In this document: positions 8,422 through 16,743 of the stretch, piece after piece
How the letters are laid out: every line of letters begins with the position of its first letter
Position numbering within the stretch: position 1 is the stretch's first letter
NCBI GenBank assembly: GCA_964428055.1
Contig: CAYRWM010000003.1
Coordinates: forward strand, 23,833 to 87,832
Length of the DNA stretch: 64,000 nucleotides
Origin: CAYRWM01 sp964428055
Lineage (GTDB): Bacteria; Bacillota; Clostridia; Christensenellales; Christensenellaceae
Direction of reading: 5' to 3'
Translations under genes and position numbers: made by a program
The notes under the pieces: generated by a model
Databases searched by the model: none
What the model was told of the DNA's origin: nothing
What the model saw: the letters and a program-made list of their open reading frames with translations, nothing else

Positions 8422-9330
8422 ATGAGCAGAGCTACACTTGTAGTACTTGCTGCCGGCCTCGGCAGCAGATACGGAGGAGCGAAGCAGATCGATCCCGTTG
8501 ACAGTCAGGGGCATACCATTATCGATTATTCGGTATATGATGCGATAAGAGCCGGGTTTGACCGGATTGTTTTTGTCGTACGTCCCGAGATGCAAGATGA
8601 CGTCAGGGATGTCGTCGGCAGGAATGCGGAAAGAAAAGCGGAAGTCTTTTATGCGCACCAGACACTCGACATGCTCCCGGACGGCTTCAGCATACCGGAG
8701 GGAAGAAAAAAACCCTGGGGCACAGGTCATGCGACACTGTGCGCTCTTAAGTACGTCGACAGTCCTTTTTCGGTGATCAACGCGGACGATTTCTACGGGA
8801 GGCACGCATATAAAGCCCTATATGATTACATAACATCCCACGGTCCGGATGAGCACTGTATGGTGGGCTACCGTCTTAAAAATACTGTTACGGACAACGG
8901 ATACGTATCAAGGGGCATATGTTCAGTGAGTGCTCAGAGTGACCTTCTGAGCGTAGAGGAGATACTCCATATAGAAAAGACGGAAAAAGGTATTGAGTAT
9001 ACGGAAAACGGCACGGATTATATACAGCTCGATCCGGATACTTTTGTATCTCTCAATACATGGGGTTTCGGCACCGGCATGAGAGATAAGCTGGAGCGGT
9101 ATTTTGTCTCGTTCCTTGAAGACCTCAAGGATGCCGATCCCGTGAAGAGCGAATACTTCCTTCCGGGTGTAGTCGAATCTGTGCTCGCACACGGCGAGGG
9201 CAGTGTTAAGCTTCTTCCCAGCGAGGACAGATGGTTCGGTGTTACGTACAGGGAAGACAAGGACGAGGTATCCAGGTCTATAGATGAACTGAAAAAACAG
9301 GGTATTTATCCTGAGCGGCTTTGGGATTAG
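8422..9330 (+). CDS. Sugar-phosphate nucleotidyltransferase family protein
   Basis: A 302-residue NTP-transferase. The N-terminal signature LVVLAAGLGSRYGGAKQ is the nucleotide-binding loop, followed by IDYSVYDAIRAGFDRIVFVV and VINADDFYG, the metal-binding Asp region. The ATG at 8422 is chosen because GGAG lies ten bases upstream and the signature then starts at residue 5; the in-frame upstream start would lie beside the promoter. It is followed after three bases by a kinase of the N-acetylhexosamine-1-kinase type. Inference: the kinase makes a sugar 1-phosphate and this enzyme converts it to an NDP-sugar, a salvage route for free hexosamine. The sugar and nucleotide are not determined by sequence. 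Confidence 0.85.
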   Translation: MSRATLVVLAAGLGSRYGGAKQIDPVDSQGHTIIDYSVYDAIRAGFDRIVFVVRPEMQDDVRDVVGRNAERKAEVFYAHQTLDMLPDGFSIPEGRKKPWGTGHATLCALKYVDSPFSVINADDFYGRHAYKALYDYITSHGPDEHCMVGYRLKNTVTDNGYVSRGICSVSAQSDLLSVEEILHIEKTEKGIEYTENGTDYIQLDPDTFVSLNTWGFGTGMRDKLERYFVSFLEDLKDADPVKSEYFLPGVVESVLAHGEGSVKLLPSEDRWFGVTYREDKDEVSRSIDELKKQGIYPERLWD

Positions 9331-9333
9331 GAC

Positions 9334-10419
9334 ATGGACAGATATTACAGGATATTCAGTGAATTTGACATCGATGACAAGGCGGTCGGTATACAGAAAT
9401 GGGGATACGGTCATATTAACCGTACTCTGCTTGTTGATACCGCAAAAGGCGATCAGTACATAATGCAGATGATCAACAAGTATGTTTTTACCGAGCCCGA
9501 TAAAGTCATGCACAACATAATGAAGGTTACCGAATACCTGAAGAGACAGATAGAAGAAGAGGGCGGCGATCCCGGCAGGGAAACGCTGAACGTTATTATG
9601 ACACGCGACGGCAAGAACCTTTACTGGGATGATGAGGGTGAGCCATGGCGTGTCTATACTTATGTGAGGAATTCAATATCGTACGAACGTGTAAGGAGTA
9701 ATGAAGACTTTTACTATGCGGGCTCGGCTTTCGGAAATTTCGCAAAGCGTCTTATAGACTTTCCTGCCGACGAACTGTATGAGACTATACCCAAGTTCCA
9801 TGATATGCCCGACAGATATCATAATTTCGATGTTGCGGTCGAAGAGGACAGATCAGGCAGGGCAAAGAATGTGCAGCGTGAGATAGAAATGGCTCAGTCA
9901 TTCAGGCAGTACGCATGGGAGTTTTTCGAGAGAGAGCAGAAGGGTGAACTCTTCAACAGAGTCACGCATAATGACACAAAGCCGAATAACATATTATATG
10001 ACAAGGATACCAACAGACCAATATGTATAGTCGACCTGGACACGGTGATGCCCGGTCTCATTGCGAATGATTTCGCGAATTCGATAAGATTCGGCGCGAA
10101 CAGGGTCGCCGAGGATGCCAGAAACTATGAGGACGCCGGTATCGATCTTGAGCTCTACAGACTTTATACCAAGGGTTATCTGGATGAGTGCGGGAGCGTT
10201 CTGACAGACATTGAAAAGGAGATGCTGCCGGTAGGCGCAAGGATGATGACGATAGAGAACGCCATACGGTTTCTCGGAGATTATCTTGACGGCGATCTAT
10301 ATTTCAGTACTGAATATCCGGAGCATAACCTTTCGAGAGCCAGGACGCAGCTGTGGCTCGCCAAGGATATGATTGAAAACTGGGATGAGATGCAGGACAT
10401 ACTGCATGAGCTTATATAA
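9334..10419 (+). CDS. Phosphotransferase of the APH fold, resembling N-acetylhexosamine 1-kinase
   Basis: A 361-residue kinase of the aminoglycoside-phosphotransferase fold. The Brenner motif is HNDTKPNN (catalytic Asp214) and the metal-binding motif is IVDLDT (Asp234, Asp236). Length and the HNDTK motif match the NahK/MdsC group, which phosphorylates N-acetylhexosamines at C1, better than resistance-type APH enzymes. Three bases separate it from the nucleotidyltransferase, so the two are probably co-translated and act in sequence. An antibiotic-modifying role cannot be excluded from the fold but is less likely in this pairing. Confidence 0.78.
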   Translation: MDRYYRIFSEFDIDDKAVGIQKWGYGHINRTLLVDTAKGDQYIMQMINKYVFTEPDKVMHNIMKVTEYLKRQIEEEGGDPGRETLNVIMTRDGKNLYWDDEGEPWRVYTYVRNSISYERVRSNEDFYYAGSAFGNFAKRLIDFPADELYETIPKFHDMPDRYHNFDVAVEEDRSGRAKNVQREIEMAQSFRQYAWEFFEREQKGELFNRVTHNDTKPNNILYDKDTNRPICIVDLDTVMPGLIANDFANSIRFGANRVAEDARNYEDAGIDLELYRLYTKGYLDECGSVLTDIEKEMLPVGARMMTIENAIRFLGDYLDGDLYFSTEYPEHNLSRARTQLWLAKDMIENWDEMQDILHELI

Positions 10420-10440
10420 AAGAATACAAAACAGAAAAAG

Positions 10441-10463
10441 AAAAGCGCGGATGCGCTTTTTTT
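10441..10463. terminator. Terminator shared by converging units
   Basis: AAAAGCGC-GGAT-GCGCTTTTTTT follows the kinase gene. The opposite strand also has a T-rich tract after the stem, so it can serve the TetR gene on the minus strand. Confidence 0.8.
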
Positions 10464-10469
10464 GTTTGC

Positions 10470-11033
10470 TTATATATGAAAGCCGCTTTTCAGGAACTCG
10501 TCGACATGGCACTGTATATGACGCCATACTTTGTCCGGTTCGTTTATGTTTTTCTTGCACACCGATATGCATCCCGTTATCTGGAACAGCAGCAGCTGGC
10601 TCAGCGTTTCGGGCGTGAGGCCGGTGGGTTCCGCCATCTTTTCCACAAAACCTTTTTTTAATGCCGCCACGGTGCTGTTTATGGCTTTCTGCATGAGGGA
10701 GTCGGAGAAGAACAGCGGCTGGTATTTCTTATTCCTTCTTAAGAACCAGCACAGGGCGAGTCCGCACTTCTCATTGCCTTCGGGCGGGCATTCCTTTATG
10801 AGGGCCATATTGCCTATGTCTTTGAGTGCATCTTTGAAGAGCGCCTTTATCACGTTGTCAAGGTTGCCGTAGTACTTATAAAAAGTCCCGCGGCTGACGT
10901 TTGCACATCTGCACAGATCGGAAACCGTTATCCTGTTGTAATCTTTTTTCTTCAGAAGTTTCAGCAAAGAATCCTTGATGACTTCGTTCAGAAAATCGGT
11001 CCTCGCACTCGTCTTTTCTGCTGTCTTGTTCAT
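10470..11033 (-). CDS. TetR/AcrR-family transcriptional regulator
   Basis: A 187-residue repressor-type protein. Residues about 10-60 form the TetR DNA-binding domain (KKDYNRITVSDLCRCANVSRGTFYKYYG), and the rest is a helical ligand domain with no recognisable ligand signature. The ATG at 11033 is preferred. The longer frame begins at a TTG at 11084 that lies against the TATAAT box and so could not be transcribed with a leader. It diverges from the Lrp-like/acyl-CoA synthetase unit, and a large inverted repeat lies between the two promoters, so it probably represses itself and that unit. Confidence 0.87.
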   Translation of the reverse strand: MNKTAEKTSARTDFLNEVIKDSLLKLLKKKDYNRITVSDLCRCANVSRGTFYKYYGNLDNVIKALFKDALKDIGNMALIKECPPEGNEKCGLALCWFLRRNKKYQPLFFSDSLMQKAINSTVAALKKGFVEKMAEPTGLTPETLSQLLLFQITGCISVCKKNINEPDKVWRHIQCHVDEFLKSGFHI

Positions 11034-11083
11034 GCTAATGCCTGTCTTTACTGTTGGATTATGAAAACCTGTTTTATAAAACA

Positions 11084-11113
11084 ATTATAACATAATGAAG
11101 TCTTTTTGAACAA
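11084..11113 (-). promoter_or_regulatory. Promoter of the TetR-family gene
   Basis: Read on the minus strand: TTGTTC (11113-11108), an 18-base spacer, then TATAAT (11089-11084). The -35 box falls in the left arm of the inverted repeat at 11103-11135. Confidence 0.6.
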
Positions 11114-11135
11114 TAAACGCAAATCTGTTCAAAAA
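11103..11135. promoter_or_regulatory. Candidate TetR operator: 10-bp inverted repeat
   Basis: TTTTTGAACA and its exact reverse complement TGTTCAAAAA are separated by 13 bases. The site covers the -35 box of the tetR-like gene and lies just upstream of the divergent promoter. Confidence 0.65.
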
Positions 11136-11148
11136 ACGGTTAGGCTCG

Positions 11149-11178
11149 TTGAACCCCTAAGACCCGTACTGATATAGT
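11149..11178 (+). promoter_or_regulatory. Promoter of the Lrp-like/acyl-CoA synthetase unit
   Basis: TTGAAC (11149-11154) and TATAGT (11173-11178) with an 18-base spacer. The leader is about 75 nt before the AAGGAGG ribosome site at 11248. Confidence 0.6.
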
Positions 11179-11262
11179 TAAAATAGCAGATATGTGCGCT
11201 GCATCTCATTTCCAGGCGCGCATGGCTCAATAAAGGAACAATTAAATAAGGAGGATCGCTCT

Positions 11263-12483
11263 ATGAGTGAGAAACATTACACACTTGGATCTGACCAGCA
11301 GTTTCAGTGGAGACAGAAGAACTGTTTTGCGCCCGGCGGCTACGGTTATTTTGAACCCGGCATATTCCCCACGGACGCGGCGGAATGCGCTGCCTACAAC
11401 GTAGTAAAGTCTTTCTATCAGATTTATCCGGATGTATGGAATCTTGATTATGTGGCAAAGAAGACGGGGCTAAAAAAGGACGATATAGCAAAACGTTTAC
11501 AGAGATTGTATGACGAGCATCTCATCATGTTCGTTATGAACCCCAACGTCGGCGTATACGGCTGGGGCCTTTACTACTGGGTCGTTAAACTGAAGGAAGG
11601 AACCGATCCCAAGGTAAAGGAAGAGTTCATCAAGTGGTATCAGAACAAGGACGATATCTGCACAGGTTATCTGACGGAAGGCGATTTCGACTTCTTCAAC
11701 GGCGACCATATGAGAGTCCTTGACAACCTTCTCTCGGATATCATAGCACCGTGGAAGAATCATCCTGCAGTCGATCATGTGCATCTCTGCCCGATAAGGG
11801 GAGACGTCAGGGAATCCGGCGTAAACCAGTGGCATGTGCCCGAGGATAAGTACAGGAAGTTCGTTCACAGCGAAGAACTCGTAAAGAAATTCCTGAAAGT
11901 CCAGAAGAAGATCGACAAGAACGATTTCGCTATCATAGACGCTCTCAACAACACTGCGTCCATTGCAGATATGTTCAACTTCAAGAGACTCGAAGAGCTC
12001 TCAGGTCTTGACGGCGAACAGATGAAGAAAGACATCGTCGAAGTCGTTGACAAGAGAAAGCTCATGATACTGCAGATATATGTAAACTACAGAGCCCTCG
12101 GACTCTCACTGCAGATGTATCTCGTACGCATGTTCCAGAACGTGCCGAGTTACAGGAAAGAAGAGATAGTCAGCGAGTTCACCGATATGCCTGAATTTGT
12201 TGATATCTTCCAGTTCGGCGATTCATTCTATGATTGTCTCCTGAGCTGCTTTGCAGAGATCAACGATGTCGAAGCGATCCGCAAAAAGCTCGAAAACTAT
12301 GCCGAGATCGAAGAAGTCTGGGTTGCCAACTCAAAGAGACAGTTCAGACGCTGGACGGCAAGACTTGACGATGAGAACGGATACTGGGAAGAGTGCGTCA
12401 TGACTGATGATTTCCTTCAGGACTGGACCGACCCGAATTCTGTAAGATGCCCGTTCTGTAAAACAGCAGAGGAGGTAAAATAA
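11263..12483 (+). CDS. Lrp/AsnC-like protein with duplicated winged-helix/RAM modules
   Basis: A 406-residue protein with no close relative I can name. It looks like two copies of an Lrp-type unit: a winged helix near residues 40-85 (YVAKKTGLKKDDIAKRLQRLYDE) followed by an alpha-beta region, then a second one from about residue 215 (IDKNDFAIIDALNNTASIADMF) with its own alpha-beta region. It ends in a CPFC motif that may bind metal. The ATG at 11263 has AAGGAGG eleven bases upstream. The stop is followed directly by the start of an acyl-CoA synthetase alpha chain. Such a protein could sense an amino acid or acyl-CoA and control the unit, but DNA binding is inferred only. Confidence 0.62.
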   Translation: MSEKHYTLGSDQQFQWRQKNCFAPGGYGYFEPGIFPTDAAECAAYNVVKSFYQIYPDVWNLDYVAKKTGLKKDDIAKRLQRLYDEHLIMFVMNPNVGVYGWGLYYWVVKLKEGTDPKVKEEFIKWYQNKDDICTGYLTEGDFDFFNGDHMRVLDNLLSDIIAPWKNHPAVDHVHLCPIRGDVRESGVNQWHVPEDKYRKFVHSEELVKKFLKVQKKIDKNDFAIIDALNNTASIADMFNFKRLEELSGLDGEQMKKDIVEVVDKRKLMILQIYVNYRALGLSLQMYLVRMFQNVPSYRKEEIVSEFTDMPEFVDIFQFGDSFYDCLLSCFAEINDVEAIRKKLENYAEIEEVWVANSKRQFRRWTARLDDENGYWEECVMTDDFLQDWTDPNSVRCPFCKTAEEVK

Positions 12484-13893
12484 ATGAAAGTTGATCATCC
12501 CCGCGAATATGTTATAAATAATCTTCAGTATGCGCTCAATCCGAAATCGATCGCTGTCGTCGGCGGAAGCCGTTATTCGACAAAGGTCGGTTATAAGGTC
12601 ATTGACGGCCTTCAGACATGGGGCTACAAAGGAAAGATATATCCCGTAAACCCGAGAGCTGATAAGGTTGCCGGACTTAAAGCATATAAGACGGTAAAAG
12701 ACGTTCCCGATGAAGTGGATCTCGCTTTCCTGGCTGTTCCCGCGCATATAGTCAAATCAGTCCTTGAGGACTGTGTCGCTAAGAAAGTAAAGATCGTCGT
12801 TATCGCGACATCGGCTTTCAAGGAGATCGGCCGCGGCAAGCTGCAGGATGAACTCACGCAGTACTGCCGTGACAACAAGCTGCCTCTCATAGGACCGAAC
12901 CTCGTCGGCATGGGCAGCCCGTATCTCAACTTCAACTGCGGATTCATACCGTATCTCCCGATAAAGGGTCCGGTAGCTATGATATCCCAGTCAGGCGCAA
13001 ACCTCCTTGCTGCTCTCGGAACATCACAGAAGGATCACTTCGGCATGAGCTTCTTCGTAGGCCTTGGCAACAAAGCTGATGTTGACTTCTGCGAATTCGT
13101 AGCATATGCAGGCAGAGACGAAAACAGTAAATGCCTCGCTATCTATATCGAAGGTCTTGACTGCCCGGATGCTTTCATAGAAGCATGCCGCAGCGTTGAC
13201 AAGCCTATCGTCGCGATCAAGGTCGGCGGTTCCAAAATCGGTGAAAAAGCCGCATTCGCGCACACCGCTTCAGAGAACGCAGGCACGAACGATGCAATGT
13301 ATGACGAGATATTCAAGAAGGCTGGTGCTATCCGTGCAACGACATGGCAGGAGTTCCTGGATGTATCCATGGCTCTCGGCATGCAGCCCGCTCCCAAGGG
13401 CGACAACATCGTCATGATAACGAACGGCGGCGGTTCGGGACTTCTGAGCTGCGACCACTTCGAGAGAGTCGGAATGCCCATGCATGAGCTTGTTGAGATA
13501 TCACCGAGCCTGCCCGGAAGGATCCGTGCCTACATGCCCATGTTCGGTTCTCCCCTGAATCCTGTTGATATCTCCGGTACTGCATCACCCGTTCAGTACA
13601 AGGGCGCTTTCACACAGGTCATGAGAGACCCCAACGTCCACGGTATCTTAGGTTCGATATGCCCGACGGCTGTTACCGATGTTCCCGCTGTTACGGATAT
13701 CGTAATCGACATCTACGATACATATAAGCACCTCGGCAAGCCGTTCATAATGGAATGCCAGGGCGGCGAGGAATGCCAGGCGGCTATTATGAAGCTGAGA
13801 GATCACGGCATACCCGCTTACCCGACAGCTGAGCAGGCGGTCAACGCCATGGTAGCACTCTATAAGTTCGGCCAGATGAAGAACAAGAAATAA
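12484..13893 (+). CDS. ADP-forming acyl-CoA synthetase alpha-type subunit (no ATP-grasp partner here)
   Basis: ADP-forming acyl-CoA synthetases interconvert an acyl-CoA plus ADP and Pi with the acid, CoA and ATP. This 469-residue chain has the CoA-binding Rossmann domain (SIAVVGGSRYSTKVGYKV, residues about 13-110) and two succinyl-CoA-synthetase-like domains (GPNLVGMG, PVAMISQSG). The phosphorylated His is kept as His260 in AFAHTASENAG. The beta ATP-grasp part, which phosphorylates this His, is neither fused nor adjacent, so the protein either uses a partner encoded elsewhere or has another role. Its ATG abuts the stop of the Lrp-like gene. Substrate is unknown. Confidence 0.83.
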   Translation: MKVDHPREYVINNLQYALNPKSIAVVGGSRYSTKVGYKVIDGLQTWGYKGKIYPVNPRADKVAGLKAYKTVKDVPDEVDLAFLAVPAHIVKSVLEDCVAKKVKIVVIATSAFKEIGRGKLQDELTQYCRDNKLPLIGPNLVGMGSPYLNFNCGFIPYLPIKGPVAMISQSGANLLAALGTSQKDHFGMSFFVGLGNKADVDFCEFVAYAGRDENSKCLAIYIEGLDCPDAFIEACRSVDKPIVAIKVGGSKIGEKAAFAHTASENAGTNDAMYDEIFKKAGAIRATTWQEFLDVSMALGMQPAPKGDNIVMITNGGGSGLLSCDHFERVGMPMHELVEISPSLPGRIRAYMPMFGSPLNPVDISGTASPVQYKGAFTQVMRDPNVHGILGSICPTAVTDVPAVTDIVIDIYDTYKHLGKPFIMECQGGEECQAAIMKLRDHGIPAYPTAEQAVNAMVALYKFGQMKNKK

Positions 13894-13910
13894 GCTTTAA
13901 CTGCCATACG

Positions 13911-13942
13911 AAAAAAGGTCTGCTTTTAAGCAGGCCTTTTTT
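13911..13942. terminator. Bidirectional terminator between converging units
   Basis: AAAAAAGGTCTGCTT and AAGCAGGCCTTTTTT pair around a two-base loop. Both strands end in T6, so it serves the acyl-CoA synthetase and the YibF-like gene. Confidence 0.88.
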
Positions 13943-13953
13943 GTTTCTCTTAT

Positions 13954-14721
13954 TTATCTTCTGTGTCTTGCTCTGTAGACCGTCCTTGTCTTTGAGAGGC
14001 GGTCCGCTGTTATATATGATGTGATCGGTATGATCAGTATCGAACTTATGAAGCACAGCAGCAGATTCACGGCACTCTGAGTTAAGGACTTATAATTTAT
14101 GAGGAATCCGGGATCCGCATTCTTGTGCCAGATGAAGAATCCTATTATCCCGAGGACCAGAGCGAAGAACAGCGTGTTTATCGTCGTGCTCAGGATATCC
14201 CGCCCTATGTTCATGCCTGACCTGTGAAGTTCTTCTCTTGAGAGCTGCAGGTTATTCTCATGTACCTCATTTAGTGCAGAGCTTATGGACATCGCAGTAT
14301 CCGTCACCGTGCCTACGATACCCACGATGAATATACCGGCTATGAGATCCGCCATGCTGTAGTTGATATCATAGTTGAAGCCTCCGACTGCTTCTATCTT
14401 GTCCTCGGCAAAGCCCTGCATGTTGGCAAAGGAAGTTACAGCGATAGTGAGGCCAGCGGATATCCCTAGGACTATAAGCACCGAAATGAAAGCCGTCTTT
14501 GTCTTCGTACTGTTGCCGTTAAGCAGGAAGATAATGATGGCTGACGCGGCAACACTTAAAGCGACGGCCAGGAATATGGCGTTGATCCCTTTATCCATAA
14601 GGAAAATATAGAAGATTATTATGAGTATGTTGAGATACAGTGTCACGAATGATTTTACACCGCGCGATCTTCCTGTTATCAGCAGAAGGAAGAACAGAAT
14701 TACGGAGAGCGCTACTATCAT
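13954..14721 (-). CDS. YibE/F family membrane protein (YibF-like)
   Basis: A 255-residue multi-pass membrane protein. About six hydrophobic segments are visible, beginning MIVALSVILFFLLLITGRS. The family core GTVTDTAMSISSALNEV and SGMNIGRDILSTTINTLFFAL is shared with the upstream YibE-like gene. The start overlaps the upstream stop by four bases, so the two are translationally coupled and probably form one membrane complex. The molecular function of the family is not established. Confidence 0.82.
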   Translation of the reverse strand: MIVALSVILFFLLLITGRSRGVKSFVTLYLNILIIIFYIFLMDKGINAIFLAVALSVAASAIIIFLLNGNSTKTKTAFISVLIVLGISAGLTIAVTSFANMQGFAEDKIEAVGGFNYDINYSMADLIAGIFIVGIVGTVTDTAMSISSALNEVHENNLQLSREELHRSGMNIGRDILSTTINTLFFALVLGIIGFFIWHKNADPGFLINYKSLTQSAVNLLLCFISSILIIPITSYITADRLSKTRTVYRARHRR

Positions 14722-15815
14722 AAGTCAGCACCTCCTTTTCTTCTGTCGTGAAGCAGGTATACGGAGACCTTGAGGGATACGGGTATTGTAAGAACGATGC
14801 CTATGCAGCTCACGAGCACCAGTACGAGTTCGATGTATCCGTAGAAGCTTATCGCATCGAACAGCTGCGCCCCGTTCTTTATGGCGAGAAGGACCGTCGG
14901 TATTATGGAAACGTACATGGTGTAGAGCATGACGTTCACCATAGTGCCCGTTATGTCCCTGGCTATCTCCTGTCCGGAGCGTATGAGACGGCGTCTGCTT
15001 ATATCAGGGTCCCTTGTTACCAGTTCGTTAATGGATGACGACATGGTGATGGAGACGTCCATTATCGCTCCGAGACCGCAGAGCAGGACACCCACGAATA
15101 TATAGTTCCTGGAGTCGTAAATTGCATCGATATAGTCCATCGTCCAGTAGGGTGCACCTTCACCGAACAGGGTTATAACAAGAAAAGCGATGCCGAATGT
15201 CGCGAACAGGGATATCACGGACGAGAGTATAGCTGCATTGGTCTTGGCTCCGCGCCCGTTCGTCATCAGAAGCGTAACAACAATGAAAGCCACGGCTATA
15301 CCCGAATAGAGCGCGACTATGTTTATGCTGTCATAGAAACTGTCGTAAAGGAATACCGACACAGCTGTGATCGCAAGGCTCGCCAAAAGACTCAACAGGA
15401 TTATAAAGCCTCTCTTTTTAGCGATGAGCAGAAGCGTGTCAATGAATATGACGAGCAGTATGACGAGATATTTATCCCTTTTTACGTTAAGGAGTGAAAC
15501 AACTTCCCGACCGTCTTCGGAGAGTTCCACAAAGACTTCGCTGTGCTCATCCAGCTGTTCGCTGAACACTCCGGATGAAGAAGTGTGGTTGACGAAAGAG
15601 ACCTCGTTTCCCTTGTAAGGTCCGTTCATTATAACCGCGTCTATGTTCTGGGTATAATGGATCTCTCCGGCGGTATTATTTGATTCTTCTACAATATTCT
15701 CGATGTCTGTGATACCGGCTATCGTTTCATCATACATAGCGTAGTTGTTGAAAACAAAAACTATGCTTATGACTGAAAAAACGGCCAGTATGATTATTAA
15801 GACTTTGTTCTTCAA
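14718..15815 (-). CDS. YibE/F family membrane protein (YibE-like)
   Basis: A 365-residue protein with one N-terminal membrane helix, an extracytoplasmic region of about 90 residues and then a multi-pass domain. The family signature LCGLGAIMDVSITMSSSINEL and SGQEIARDITGTMVNVMLYT matches its partner downstream. The start appears to be TTG (MKNKVLIIILAV when read as Met), with GAGGA about ten bases upstream; no in-frame ATG gives a better N-terminus. It is followed by the YibF-like gene with a four-base overlap. Role unknown; transport has been suggested for the family on topology only. Confidence 0.8.
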   Translation of the reverse strand: MKNKVLIIILAVFSVISIVFVFNNYAMYDETIAGITDIENIVEESNNTAGEIHYTQNIDAVIMNGPYKGNEVSFVNHTSSSGVFSEQLDEHSEVFVELSEDGREVVSLLNVKRDKYLVILLVIFIDTLLLIAKKRGFIILLSLLASLAITAVSVFLYDSFYDSINIVALYSGIAVAFIVVTLLMTNGRGAKTNAAILSSVISLFATFGIAFLVITLFGEGAPYWTMDYIDAIYDSRNYIFVGVLLCGLGAIMDVSITMSSSINELVTRDPDISRRRLIRSGQEIARDITGTMVNVMLYTMYVSIIPTVLLAIKNGAQLFDAISFYGYIELVLVLVSCIGIVLTIPVSLKVSVYLLHDRRKGGADL

Positions 15816-15904
15816 TTATCGAGAGTCCTCATGCGTCTTTTTATCAGTAAAGATTATATCATAAACAGTATGGAACGGTTTTGAAAAACGCTTAAAAGCC
15901 AAAC

Positions 15905-15940
15905 AAAAAAGCCTCGAAACTATTTGTTTTAAGGCTTTTA
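15905..15940 (-). terminator. Terminator of the tRNA-Pro gene
   Basis: On the minus strand AAAAGCCT pairs with AGGCTTTT across a 17-base loop, followed by more T, directly after the tRNA 3' end. Confidence 0.7.
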
Positions 15941-15942
15941 AG

Positions 15943-16019
<77 letters not shown>

Positions 16020-16033
16020 ACGCGGCAAAAACC

Positions 16034-16062
16034 ATTATAGCATAATTGTTTTTGCCATACAA
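16034..16062 (-). promoter_or_regulatory. Promoter of tRNA-Pro, inside an inverted repeat
   Basis: On the minus strand TTGTAT (16062-16057), 17 bases, TATAAT (16039-16034) with an extended TGC. The -10 box lies inside an inverted repeat, GGCAAAAAC at 16056-16048 with GTTTTTGCC at 16032-16024, that also separates the tRNA from the HAD gene. Confidence 0.65.
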
Positions 16063-16071
16063 GAAAAACAA

Positions 16072-16743
16072 TCATCTCTTTTTTTCGGTTATCCTGCCGT
16101 TCTCAAAAGCGATGTCTTCAAGGGAATCAACGTATAAGTCAGAGCCGTCGATTATCTCTTTTCTGTCGCTTTCAGCGGCCTCATCATATATGCCGACAGT
16201 ATACAGTCCGGCCTCCTTTGATGCGTTTATAGCATGAAGGGAATCCTCGAACACAACCGTGTCGGCTGCAGTTGTCTCCAGCATTTCCACTGCTTTAAGG
16301 AATGATTCCGGAGCGTTCTTGCTGTATCCAGCATCACTGCAGTCCATTATGAAGTCAAAGTAATCCGCGACGCCGTTGTTTTCAAGAGCGGCCCTGGCCA
16401 GTTTACCGTCGCTGGCTGTGAGCACTCCCAGGCGTACGGAACACTCTTTCATGTTGCATAATATCTCTTTGACTCCCGGTTTCAGCGGAATGACATTCTT
16501 ATAATAATAACCGATCTCTTCCCTTATTTCCGAAAGGACCTGAGACACACTTTCCTTAAGTCCGTATTCGTTTCTTAAAAAAGCCGAGCCTTCCGTTATT
16601 GTGCATGCCCGGAGTGAGTCCATCGTCTCGGGCGTTATCTCAACGCCTTTTTTTCTCATGTATTCGACGGGAACGGTCATCCAGTACGGCATCGAGTCAA
16701 GGAGCACGCCGTCCATATCGAAAAGAGCGCCTTTAATCTTCAC
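16072..16743 (-). CDS. HAD-superfamily phosphatase, beta-phosphoglucomutase-like
   Basis: A 223-residue HAD hydrolase with a helical cap. Motif I is LFDMDGVLLDS (nucleophile Asp and acid Asp), motif II is VLTASDGKLARAAL, and motif IV is VFEDSLHAINASKEAG. The GTG at 16743 is chosen because GGAGG stands seven bases before it and the HAD motif then begins at once. The frame starts inside the 3' end of thiN (11 shared bases), so the two are co-translated. Substrate unknown. Given ThiN as partner, dephosphorylation of thiamine monophosphate to thiamine is a reasonable hypothesis but not shown; sugar phosphates are equally possible from sequence. Confidence 0.85.
   Translation of the reverse strand: MKIKGALFDMDGVLLDSMPYWMTVPVEYMRKKGVEITPETMDSLRACTITEGSAFLRNEYGLKESVSQVLSEIREEIGYYYKNVIPLKPGVKEILCNMKECSVRLGVLTASDGKLARAALENNGVADYFDFIMDCSDAGYSKNAPESFLKAVEMLETTAADTVVFEDSLHAINASKEAGLYTVGIYDEAAESDRKEIIDGSDLYVDSLEDIAFENGRITEKKR

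Noticed and set aside
9334..10419. Aminoglycoside resistance phosphotransferase
   Set aside because: The HNDTK motif, length and pairing with a nucleotidyltransferase fit an N-acetylhexosamine kinase better; no other resistance or mobile-element signal is near.
11034..11084. A TTG start 17 codons upstream of the TetR-family ATG
   Set aside because: The TTG abuts the TATAAT box of the gene's own promoter, so it would not be in the mRNA.
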